Source: Sulfurimonas sp. (lineage in GTDB: Bacteria; Campylobacterota; Campylobacteria; Campylobacterales; Sulfurimonadaceae). From it: a stretch of 24,413 nt of DNA. Shown here in pieces: positions 8,045-14,514 of the stretch; within the stretch, counting starts at the first letter, position 1; the number at the start of each line of letters is the position of its first letter. The stretch is taken from positions 1-24,413 of the forward strand of contig JALTUB010000051.1 of NCBI GenBank assembly GCA_027047745.1. Direction: 5' to 3'. The notes below the pieces were generated by a model. The model saw only the letters and a program-made list of their open reading frames with translations. It made no database searches and was not told the origin of the DNA. The translations under genes and the position numbers were made by a program.

Positions 8045-9307
8045 TATGGCATAACGATTGTCAAGGTTTGCTTTTTGTAAATCATACCTATCAGTTAGAT
8101 TCTTTTTTGAAGTTGCCAACTGGTCTGTAAAATTACTGAGTAGTTTATGGTAGCCAGTGTATTCGGTCATCTTTTTATTTAGTTTTGTAAAAACACCACC
8201 TGTAGTACCATCTCCACGAAAAAAAGTCTCCATGCCTTTTGGGTCTGTGACAAACTTCTGAGCAAATACATTGTTGTCTAAACTCATAACACCATGTTTA
8301 TCAACTGAGATACCATAGTCAACAAGTGACCTACCTTTATCATCAACACTTAAAGCAATATTTTCTAAATTTCTAGAGATAGACTTTACAAAACTTTCAC
8401 CATTAAATATACCGACTTTATTTGTTGCACTGCTTGATTTTGTCATATCATTTAAGTTTGTAACTAGAGAATTGTATCCATTTACAAAGAGAGAAATCTC
8501 TGAACTGATAGATGTAGAGTTCTGAGTTATGGATATAGCCGCAGTGTCTGTAGCTGCTTGGTTTTGATTTAACTCTATGGTTACACCAACTGCTAAGTCT
8601 GTTATCTTATTTGTATCACGAGCTATATCTATACCATTGTACTTAAATGTAGCACCTTTTGCTGGTTGTATATTTGTAAGACCTAGCGTATCTGCAAGGT
8701 TTTTTTGAGGAAGTGCTGCTGTAGTGTTTGAGTCTGCAAAAGTTATAGCTTTATTTGTGTCTTTTGCAGTCATAACGAGCTGATAACTACTTGTTCCAAC
8801 TTGTAAAACAGAGGCTGTCATGACATTAGAAGCAGCATTGTTTATAGAGTCTTTTATGCTGTTTAAAGTGCTATTTGAGTCGTAGTCAACAGCATAATCT
8901 TTGCCACCAAGTGTAATTGTAAAAGTTCCTGTTCCGAGATTTGAGATAGCTGTTGAGTTTGTTCCAAGAGAAGTTGAGTTCCACACATCTGCTTTTGCCA
9001 TACTAACATTTGTAATGTTAAAGTCTTGTACAGCTGAACCTGCCTCTGCAGTTACATGAACTGCACTCGTATTCCCACTAACTTCACGGTTAAGATAAAG
9101 AGTATCTCCACCTAGGCTACTTGTACTTGACTGAAATGTAGTCATAAGAGAATTTAACAGTTTATCAGCAGTATCTTTTTGATTTGACAAAGCTATTTTA
9201 TTTTTTAGAGGTGTTAAAACTGAACTTACATCTGCTGCACGAAGCTTATCTATAAGAGCAGATGTCAATACTCCAGAACCAGCACCGAGTGAACTAAGAC
9301 CTGCCAT
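7937..9307 (-). CDS. fliD: Flagellar filament capping protein FliD
   Basis: FliD (HAP2) forms the cap at the filament tip and guides flagellin polymerisation. The 456-residue protein starts MAGLSSLGAGSGV, the typical FliD N-terminus. It has FliD_N (about 10-110), a central Ser/Thr/Asn-rich surface region, FliD_C (about 220-440, with YNGIDIARDTNKITDL and GISVDKHGVMSLD) and a C-terminal coiled coil around 400-445. AAGGA (complement of 9314-9318) stands six bases before the start, and a sigma-28 promoter lies upstream. It is transcribed divergently from fliS, whereas Campylobacter and Helicobacter have fliD and fliS in the same direction. The last 108 bases are overlapped antisense by the AAA/nuclease gene. 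The terminal STTTG and TGA sit exactly at that junction, so the extreme C-terminus may have been altered. Confidence 0.95.
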   Translation of the reverse strand: MAGLSSLGAGSGVLTSALIDKLRAADVSSVLTPLKNKIALSNQKDTADKLLNSLMTTFQSSTSSLGGDTLYLNREVSGNTSAVHVTAEAGSAVQDFNITNVSMAKADVWNSTSLGTNSTAISNLGTGTFTITLGGKDYAVDYDSNSTLNSIKDSINNAASNVMTASVLQVGTSSYQLVMTAKDTNKAITFADSNTTAALPQKNLADTLGLTNIQPAKGATFKYNGIDIARDTNKITDLAVGVTIELNQNQAATDTAAISITQNSTSISSEISLFVNGYNSLVTNLNDMTKSSSATNKVGIFNGESFVKSISRNLENIALSVDDKGRSLVDYGISVDKHGVMSLDNNVFAQKFVTDPKGMETFFRGDGTTGGVFTKLNKKMTEYTGYHKLLSNFTDQLATSKKNLTDRYDLQKANLDNRYAILTKKFVAYDAIITKLNNSFASLKQTIAAQFSTTTG

Positions 9308-9340
9308 GATAAATCCTTTTTATATAGTTTTATAAGTACA

Positions 9341-9367
9341 TTATCGACCAAAAAACAAAAATATTTA
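9341..9367 (-). promoter_or_regulatory. Sigma-28 (FliA) promoter of fliD
   Basis: On the minus strand TAAA (9367-9364), exactly 15 bases, then GTCGATAA (9348-9341) matches the epsilonproteobacterial FliA consensus TAAA-N15-GCCGATAA with one mismatch. Transcription would start near 9334, about 27 bases before the fliD ATG. Confidence 0.75.
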
Positions 9368-9414
9368 GTGAAAAACAGCAAAATTTATATTATGAAAATA
9401 TTTGCTAAATTTGT

Positions 9415-9441
9415 TAAAGAAATATTTTTTAGTGCCGATGT
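9415..9441 (+). promoter_or_regulatory. Sigma-28 (FliA) promoter of fliS
   Basis: TAAA (9415-9418), exactly 15 bases, then GCCGATGT (9434-9441) matches the FliA consensus. Predicted transcription start is near 9449, so an in-frame ATG at 9448 cannot be the translated start, which supports the start at 9484. It lies back to back with the fliD promoter, 47 bases separating the two -35 elements. Confidence 0.75.
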
Positions 9442-9483
9442 AAAGGCATGGAAACGAATAAAAATAAAACAAAGGATTCTAAG

Positions 9484-9858
9484 ATGTATGCTAGTTCAGC
9501 CTATAGCACTTATGCCCAAAATGATGTGGGAGTTGAGTCTGCAGAGAAATTAATCGAAATGCTCTATGAAGGTGTTTTGCGTTTTAATGCACAAGCAAAA
9601 AAAGCTATAAAAGATGAAAATCTTGAAAAGAAAATTTACTGGACAAATCGTTCTATATCTGTTGTTACAGAACTCATTTCTGTATTAGATGCTTCACAGG
9701 GGCAAGTGGCAGAGTATCTTGATGGTCTATATGCTTATGAGATTAAACTTTTAACATTGGCAAGTCTTGACAATGACGCAGACAAACTTGATGAAGTTAG
9801 CCATGTTTTTAAAGAGTTATTAGCAGCTTGGAGAGAAAGCACAAATGTGGATAAATAA
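9484..9858 (+). CDS. fliS: Flagellin export chaperone FliS
   Basis: FliS binds the C-terminal helices of flagellin in the cytoplasm and stops it polymerising before export. The 124-residue, all-helical protein begins MYASSAYSTYAQND, the family's N-terminal pattern (MYxxxAYxxYxxN), followed by AEKLIEMLYEGVLRF. The start at 9484 is chosen over the in-frame ATG at 9448 for three reasons: AAGGA at 9472-9476 is seven bases upstream, the family begins at this Met, and the predicted sigma-28 start point is at about 9449. It overlaps the next small gene by 14 bases, implying coupled translation. Confidence 0.93.
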   Translation: MYASSAYSTYAQNDVGVESAEKLIEMLYEGVLRFNAQAKKAIKDENLEKKIYWTNRSISVVTELISVLDASQGQVAEYLDGLYAYEIKLLTLASLDNDADKLDEVSHVFKELLAAWRESTNVDK

Positions 9859-10105
9859 GCTTAAATTAGCTATTGTTGAAAAAAATACAGAAGCTATAGA
9901 TGAGCTTTTAAATTCTATGCCTAGTTTTGAAGACAAAGAACAAACTGAGGCAGAAGAAGCAATGTTTCTCTTAAGAGAAGCATTAGTTTTAGCTCATACA
10001 CTTCAGGATGAAACATCATCATCTATGCAACTCATACAGCAAAATATAAAGTTTTTAAAAGCAAATCAAGAACAGACTAGAGGCTCTTTAAATATCACTT
10101 CTTAA
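9845..10105 (+). CDS. Small helical protein downstream of fliS, FliT-like candidate
   Basis: This 86-residue acidic protein is predicted almost entirely helical (DELLNSMPSFEDKEQTEAEEAMFLLREAL). The start overlaps the end of fliS by 14 bases, with GGAGAG a little upstream inside fliS, so it is likely made from the fliS message under the same sigma-28 promoter. Position, size and helicity fit a FliT-like export chaperone, which normally binds FliD, but no diagnostic FliT motif was recognised. Its stop codon shares the TTAA at 10102-10105 with the convergent AAA/nuclease gene. Confidence 0.7.
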   Translation: MWINKLKLAIVEKNTEAIDELLNSMPSFEDKEQTEAEEAMFLLREALVLAHTLQDETSSSMQLIQQNIKFLKANQEQTRGSLNITS

Positions 10106-11652
10106 GGAACTATCTTTTCCCACTCGAAGTTAGCAATATTTTTCTCTTCCTCATCAAAGTTTATCCCAACTAGATATAAATCTTTGTTTTCATTAAGATA
10201 TTTACTAGCATAATCTTTATCTTTTATTTGTTTTAGGGCATCATCACTTCCAACTTTAAACTCTATGATATAAATCTTATCTTCTATAAAAACAGTTAAA
10301 TCAATTCTTCCTTTGTTGCTTACATCTTCACCGATGATTCTTAAACCTAAACTTTGAAGATAAACATAGATGATACTTGCATAAAATCCCTCATAGTGTT
10401 GTATATCATTTTTTGTGTAGTTATTGTAGGGGATAGATGAGAACATTGATTTTAAAGAGAGTTTTAAATCATCCATATTAGCAGATTTTAAAGCTTTGAT
10501 GATAGATCTTTTTTGAGTGTTTGCACTTTTGTCTTTATAGAGTTGGTTGATTATAATATCATTTAGAGATGTTTTAACCTCTCTGTTTGGAAGTTTTAGT
10601 TTATACTCTATGATGTCTAAATCTTCATCTATTAGCATCTCATCAATAGTCAAATACCCAGCTTGATAAAGTATAACATCTAAGTCGATATTGTCAATAT
10701 CAAAGCTATTGAGTAGTTTTTCATCTACTGTTAAGTTTGAGAGTTTTGGTAAGAAATAACTGTTTTTTTCTATAAGTTTTATAAGAAAAGTTGGTGTTCC
10801 TGTTTCAAACCAATAGTTTGAATACTGAAACTCATTTTTGATAAAAAGAAGCATATCAAAAGGATTATAAACATCATCTTTTAAAAAGTTATAACCGTTG
10901 TACCAAACTTTTACTTTTTCTAAATCTGCACCTTGAAGATAGGGTAAAATTGTAGTTTCTACATCGTTTTGAGTGTATCCACATATATTTCCATAATGTC
11001 TATTTAGGCTTATATCTTCTAGCATATTTAGTCCACTAAAGATACTTGCTTTAGAAAACTTTGATACACCTGTTAAAAATACAAACTTCAAGTACGGGTC
11101 ACTAGCTTTTAAAACAGTGTATAAACCTTTGATAATCTCTCTGTTTTCTCTTGCTACTTCCATTTGGTCGAGGTTATCTAGTATAGCTTTGTCGTACTCA
11201 TCTATTAAGACTACTGCTTGTTGGTTATACTTTTTATAAGAGAGTTCTATAAGTCTTTTTAGACAAATACCAACACTATCAACATTACCACACTCTACAC
11301 CCAATCTATCTTGATTTGATTTGAGCATTTCTGATATATTTGCCTTTAAAGAGTCGCCACTTCTCAAATCTCCAAAGAAATCTATTTTAATAACAGGGTA
11401 TTGAGTCTCCCAATCCCATTTATCCTCTATGGCTAAACCTTTAAATAGCTCTTGATTTCCTTCAAAAATATTATGCAAAGTATCTAAAAACAGTGACTTA
11501 CCAAATCTTCTAGGGCGAGATAAAAATATGTATTGACTCTCTTTAGTGATTAAATCATAAGCAATATCTGTTTTATCTATGTAAAGATAATCATCTTCTA
11601 TGATTTTTCTAAATGTTTGTATTCCAATTGGTAGTTTTTTTAAAGTTTGCAT
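10102..11652 (-). CDS. AAA-ATPase-like / PD-(D/E)XK nuclease family protein, copy 2
   Basis: This 516-residue protein has the same two domains as copy 1. The P-loop SRPRRFGKS has K52, Walker B is LIDEYDK (D151/E152), and the nuclease core has GRIDL (D451) and IEFK (E464, K466). It ends FEWEKIVP, which probably marks the natural end of the family in this genome. It faces copy 1 across the flagellar genes, and its stop (complement of 10102-10104) overlaps that of the fliT-like gene. The start is 13 bases after the stop of the dehydrogenase gene. No Shine-Dalgarno is visible, but TATAAT lies six bases before the ATG, so initiation may be leaderless. A 26-base exact match around the P-loop (11501-11526, inverted relative to 6518-6543) is the longest identity seen between copies. 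Function is unknown. Confidence 0.87.
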   Translation of the reverse strand: MQTLKKLPIGIQTFRKIIEDDYLYIDKTDIAYDLITKESQYIFLSRPRRFGKSLFLDTLHNIFEGNQELFKGLAIEDKWDWETQYPVIKIDFFGDLRSGDSLKANISEMLKSNQDRLGVECGNVDSVGICLKRLIELSYKKYNQQAVVLIDEYDKAILDNLDQMEVARENREIIKGLYTVLKASDPYLKFVFLTGVSKFSKASIFSGLNMLEDISLNRHYGNICGYTQNDVETTILPYLQGADLEKVKVWYNGYNFLKDDVYNPFDMLLFIKNEFQYSNYWFETGTPTFLIKLIEKNSYFLPKLSNLTVDEKLLNSFDIDNIDLDVILYQAGYLTIDEMLIDEDLDIIEYKLKLPNREVKTSLNDIIINQLYKDKSANTQKRSIIKALKSANMDDLKLSLKSMFSSIPYNNYTKNDIQHYEGFYASIIYVYLQSLGLRIIGEDVSNKGRIDLTVFIEDKIYIIEFKVGSDDALKQIKDKDYASKYLNENKDLYLVGINFDEEEKNIANFEWEKIVP

Positions 11653-11658
11653 AGTGTT

Positions 11659-11664
11659 ATTATA
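11659..11664 (-). promoter_or_regulatory. -10 box just before AAA/PD-(D/E)XK copy 2
   Basis: TATAAT on the minus strand (complement of 11659-11664) is six bases from the ATG at 11652, with no ribosome binding site between. If used, it would give a leaderless or nearly leaderless message, separate from the upstream dehydrogenase gene. Confidence 0.45.
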
Positions 11665-11665
11665 T

Positions 11666-12379
11666 CTAATTGTTTTGGTATATTTTCTTCTTTATCCCAA
11701 ACTTCAAACTTCTGATAGTGTAGTCACTTACAACTGCCCCTTTTCTCATGCTTAGTATATGTTCAACTGCATCGGCAATGTCACTTGTGAGAAGTTTTTC
11801 ATCCTCTTTATCACTTGTTTGAAAACGCAGTTCATCGTAAAAACTACTCTGTGTCATGTCTGGGTTTATGTTTGTGATACTTAGTCCACTTTTTCTTGTC
11901 TCTTCAAAAAGAGAGTCTGAAAAAGCTTTTAGTCCTGCTTTTGTGGCAGAGTAAACTCCAGCAAATTTACTTGCTCTTATGGCTTCTATGGAGTTGATGT
12001 TGATAAGATAACCAGAATTTTGTTTAAGTTTTCTAAGAGTTGCATTTGTTAGTAACATGGGTGCTGTTAGGTTTAAAAAGGTCATCTCTGTTATGGTCTT
12101 TGCACTTAGCTCTTCATGAGGTTCAAAGAGTCCAAAACCAGCTGCGTTTATCATGATGAAAGGAGTCTCTTTTTTTAGCGTTTCACAAAGTTTAAGTGTC
12201 TCTTTTTCATCTGACAAATCACATCTCAAAGCTTTAAAATTCTCACTTTCAAAATCTTTTTCATCAACAGTTCTACTTACCCCTATCACACTAAACCCGA
12301 GTTCTAAAACTCTTAAGCTTATAGCTTTTCCTATGCCTGAACTAGCCCCTGTTATGATTGCTGTTTTCTTGATTGGCAT
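11666..12379 (-). CDS. SDR-family NAD(P)-dependent oxidoreductase
   Basis: This 237-residue classical short-chain dehydrogenase has the Rossmann nucleotide-binding motif TGASSGIG at residues 10-17, NAAG in the structural position, and the catalytic Ser and Tyr-x-x-x-Lys in INSIEAIRASKFAGVYSATK. Substrate is not predictable. The general look is of the YdfG-like group acting on small hydroxy compounds. The start is preceded by AAGAAGG and by TATAAT (complement of 12396-12401). It is divergent from the HAD gene across 40 bases, and the AAA/nuclease gene follows 13 bases after its stop. Confidence 0.9.
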   Translation of the reverse strand: MPIKKTAIITGASSGIGKAISLRVLELGFSVIGVSRTVDEKDFESENFKALRCDLSDEKETLKLCETLKKETPFIMINAAGFGLFEPHEELSAKTITEMTFLNLTAPMLLTNATLRKLKQNSGYLININSIEAIRASKFAGVYSATKAGLKAFSDSLFEETRKSGLSITNINPDMTQSSFYDELRFQTSDKEDEKLLTSDIADAVEHILSMRKGAVVSDYTIRSLKFGIKKKIYQNN

Positions 12380-12406
12380 TTATTACCTTCTTATAATTAT
12401 ATTTGC

Positions 12407-12412
12407 TATACT
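12407..12412 (+). promoter_or_regulatory. -10 box of the HAD phosphatase gene
   Basis: TATACT preceded by 'tttgc' ends seven bases before the ATG at 12420, with no ribosome binding site in between. The transcript would begin at or next to the start codon. Confidence 0.5.
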
Positions 12413-12419
12413 TCTATCT

Positions 12420-13247
12420 ATGAAAAATATTTATATAACTGATTTAGACCATACTCTTTTACGAAGTGATTTATCTATAAGTGATTATACTAAAAAAATC
12501 TGGAACTCTTGCTCAAAGAGTTCTATCATGAGCATTGCAACAGCTAGAACCTATAAGAAAACGATGCAATTTTTGGATGGTCTTGAAGTAAATACAGCTA
12601 TGATTTTGCTTGATGGTGCTTTGGTAGTAACTAAAGATAAAAAAATAATAGATACTAAGTTTATAGGCAAAGAGATAGCAGATGAGATTATAAACACAGG
12701 CTCTAAGCTTGGGATTTATCCATTTGTAATATCTTTAGCAGATGCAAATCTACATGAAGTTTTTTTACATTCATCGACTTTAAACGAGTATCAGAAAAAA
12801 GTTTTGACAAGATATACAAAAGATGATAATCTTGTGGAGCTAGATAAGATACAAGCACTTGATAAAAACTTTAAGATTGTATATATGGGCGAAGAAGATA
12901 TGCTTAGAGAACTTACACAAAAACTTCAAGATATTTATGGTGATAGTTTGAAGTTTATTTTAGCACCTGAAGCTTATGTTGGATGTTACTTTTTAACCAT
13001 CTTAAACAAGGATGCAGATAAAGCACATGGCATACAAAGTGTAAGTGAATACGAGGGATTTGACTTAAAAAAACTAACTGTTTTTGGAGACAATTTTAAT
13101 GATGTTGGTATGTTTGCTCTTGCCCAAACTTCTGTGGCAGTCGCGAATGCACAAGATGGCGTTAAAGAGTTAGCAGATATTGTTTCGCCTTTTACAAATG
13201 ATGAAGAGGCAGTGGCGAGGTACTTAAAAGGATTGAGAGATGCGTAA
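12420..13247 (+). CDS. HAD-IIB family (Cof-like) sugar-phosphate phosphatase
   Basis: This 275-residue HAD-superfamily hydrolase has the nucleophile motif DLDHTLL (D8, D10), a Cof-type C2 cap in the middle, a conserved Lys in the KDADKAHG segment, and motif IV GDNFNDVGMF. Such enzymes dephosphorylate sugar phosphates and similar metabolites. The start at 12420 is chosen because the HAD nucleophile must lie within the first ten or so residues. The open frame extends upstream to 12153, but that part is antisense to the dehydrogenase. The stop overlaps the ATG of the transporter pseudogene by eight bases, so both were once probably one sugar-uptake or metabolism operon. Confidence 0.88.
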   Translation: MKNIYITDLDHTLLRSDLSISDYTKKIWNSCSKSSIMSIATARTYKKTMQFLDGLEVNTAMILLDGALVVTKDKKIIDTKFIGKEIADEIINTGSKLGIYPFVISLADANLHEVFLHSSTLNEYQKKVLTRYTKDDNLVELDKIQALDKNFKIVYMGEEDMLRELTQKLQDIYGDSLKFILAPEAYVGCYFLTILNKDADKAHGIQSVSEYEGFDLKKLTVFGDNFNDVGMFALAQTSVAVANAQDGVKELADIVSPFTNDEEAVARYLKGLRDA

Positions 13248-13880
13248 AAAATCAAGTTTAGTTCCTATGGTTATCATAGGGATTTTGTTCTTTGATACCA
13301 TTTTTAAAGGTTATTTTAGAACTTAACGAGTTTGAAGCACTTTTTTCACTTGGAATAGGATCGACTATACTCCAAACAGCATCAAACCCTTACATAGGTG
13401 TTTTAGCTCCTTATATTATCATGACTTCTGTTTTGCTATTTCTCATGTTATTTGTAAAGTTTACTTCTCTTCCTGAGTTGGAGTTTGAAGAAGATGAGTA
13501 TGATAAGAGTTCCATCTTTAGTATCCCTCGTGTTGTTTTAGGTGCTGTTGCACTCTTTTTTTATGGTTATCTCGTATATTCTTGGTGTTTTGCTCATACC
13601 AAAAGTTATTTCCCAAGAAAAAGCACTTTTAGGACTCTCAAACGCTTTAGTTTGGCCTACAATCTGGCCTTTAGCCTTAGAAAATTTAGGAAAACATACA
13701 GCAAAAGCAAGTGCCTTGCTTATCATGGCAATAGCAGGAGGAGCGATAATCCCACCAGCCTTTGGCAAAATAGCACAAATAACTCAAAACATGCAGGTCT
13801 CTTATCTCATTGGGATTATTTGTTACTTTTTTATACTTTTATATGCGATTAAAGGGCATAAAGTAAAATCGTGGAGTTAA
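13240..13880 (+). pseudogene. Decayed FucP/GluP-type glucose/galactose MFS transporter
   Basis: The original start (ATG at 13240) encodes LVPMVIIGILFF, then the frame breaks near 13291 and stops at 13324. The +1 frame from about 13292 continues LIPFLKVILELNEFEALF, LGIGSTILQTASNPY and VLAPYIIMTS, then shifts again near 13550-13575 into a frame reading SYILGVLLIPKVISQEKALLG and ALVWPTIWPLALENLGKHTAKASA up to the stop at 13880. These blocks are consecutive signatures of FucP-family sugar/H+ symporters, but the intervening transmembrane segments are missing. About 200 codons remain of a normal 400-430. At least five deletion joints are apparent, two of them frame-shifting. It cannot make a working transporter. 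Exact joints need alignment to an intact homologue. Confidence 0.85.
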
Positions 13881-13893
13881 ACAGTAGTGATTT

Positions 13894-14187
13894 TTAAAAA
13901 TTACCACCGTTTCTAAACTCAGATATTTCTGTTTCTACCATCTCATCAATCATGATTTTAAAAAGGTCTGAGAGCATATTTGGGTTGATGTTTAACTCTA
14001 TACCTCTTTTACGAACTCTTTGCATGATGTCATCTATCCTGTCCTGAGCTTTTACTTCATCTACGCTATTTTTAAACCCAGCAGCTTGACGGATAAGATA
14101 ACTTCTTTGAGAGATAAGTTCTACGAGGTTGTCATCAACTCTGTCGATTTCGTCTCTAACTTCTTGAAGTGAGTTACATTTTTTCAT
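13894..14187 (-). CDS. AroQ-type chorismate mutase
   Basis: This 97-residue, all-helical, stand-alone chorismate mutase should convert chorismate to prephenate on the way to phenylalanine and tyrosine. The N-terminal helix VRDEIDRVDDNLVELISQRS carries the conserved Arg residues. It is followed by a Lys of the active site (AAGFK) and a C-terminal helix IMIDEMVETE with the conserved Glu. Size and pattern fit the AroQ fold; the related isochorismate pyruvate lyase (PchB) has the same fold, so that activity cannot be fully excluded. AAAGGA stands upstream of the ATG. It is convergent with the transporter pseudogene (13-base gap) and is preceded on the same strand by the 59-residue gene. Confidence 0.85.
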   Translation of the reverse strand: MKKCNSLQEVRDEIDRVDDNLVELISQRSYLIRQAAGFKNSVDEVKAQDRIDDIMQRVRKRGIELNINPNMLSDLFKIMIDEMVETEISEFRNGGNF

Positions 14188-14240
14188 ATTTTTCCTTTCT
14201 GTTATAATACTTTTAAGGATAATAAAAATATATACTTATT

Positions 14241-14420
14241 TTATTTTATTTTATCTTTTTGAGAAGCCCAATACTCTCTAAATTTTCTGTTGTAGTAACT
14301 ATTTGCATCTTCTTTTGACATTCTATTTGGTATAGCGATATTTGGTTTGTTTACCACCCAATCTCCATTTACAAGTTTCATATCATATTTTACAAGATAG
14401 TAATATTCACCATATGTCAT
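14241..14420 (-). CDS. Small hypothetical protein, 59 residues
   Basis: On the minus strand an ATG at 14420 opens a 59-codon frame ending in TAA at 14241. The product begins MTYGEYYYLVKYDMKLVNGD and ends REYWASQKDKIK. It is rich in Tyr and Lys, has no signal peptide or membrane segment, and was not recognised. GGAGAG at 14425-14430 (minus strand) lies four bases before the start, a good ribosome binding site. It occupies most of the 327-base gap between the chorismate mutase and DUF481 genes, and codon use resembles neighbouring genes. No function is proposed. Confidence 0.6.
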   Translation of the reverse strand: MTYGEYYYLVKYDMKLVNGDWVVNKPNIAIPNRMSKEDANSYYNRKFREYWASQKDKIK

Positions 14421-14451
14421 TTAACTCTCCAATTTCTTACACAATTATAAA

Positions 14452-14476
14452 TTATAATTCAATTATGGAATTATAA
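14452..14476. repeat. Perfect 9-bp inverted repeat upstream of the 59-residue gene
   Basis: TTATAATTC (14452-14460) and GAATTATAA (14468-14476) are separated by seven bases. The palindrome contains TATAAT on both strands and lies between the DUF481 stop and the small gene. It could be an operator over a -10 box or a weak terminator. There is no clean T-run after it, so an operator seems slightly more likely. Confidence 0.4.
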
Positions 14477-14514
14477 CAAAAAAATTGCGTTAATAAATTA
14501 ATATTTCTAATAAA

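Noticed and set aside
9448..9483. Upstream in-frame ATG that would add 12 residues (METNKNKTKDSK) to FliS
   Set aside because: It coincides with the predicted sigma-28 transcription start, has no ribosome binding site, and the family begins at the Met at 9484, which has AAGGA seven bases upstream.
6398..11652. Recombination between the two AAA/nuclease copies as a flagellar inversion switch
   Set aside because: The copies are only about 60% identical in protein and the longest exact DNA match seen is 26 bases. Flipping the interval would also not change the order of fliD relative to fliS or their promoters.
12153..12419. N-terminal extension of the HAD phosphatase frame
   Set aside because: The extension is antisense to the dehydrogenase gene, and the HAD nucleophile motif must be near the N-terminus. 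The start at 12420 places it at residue 8.
13538..13768. Minus-strand open frame of 76 codons across the transporter pseudogene
   Set aside because: It is the complement of recognisable transporter blocks, with no recognisable product and no ribosome binding site seen.
13887..13910. A-T-rich near-palindrome at the convergent end of the transporter pseudogene and chorismate mutase genes, considered as a terminator
   Set aside because: It lies largely within the last chorismate mutase codons, has almost no loop, mismatches in the stem and no following T-run.
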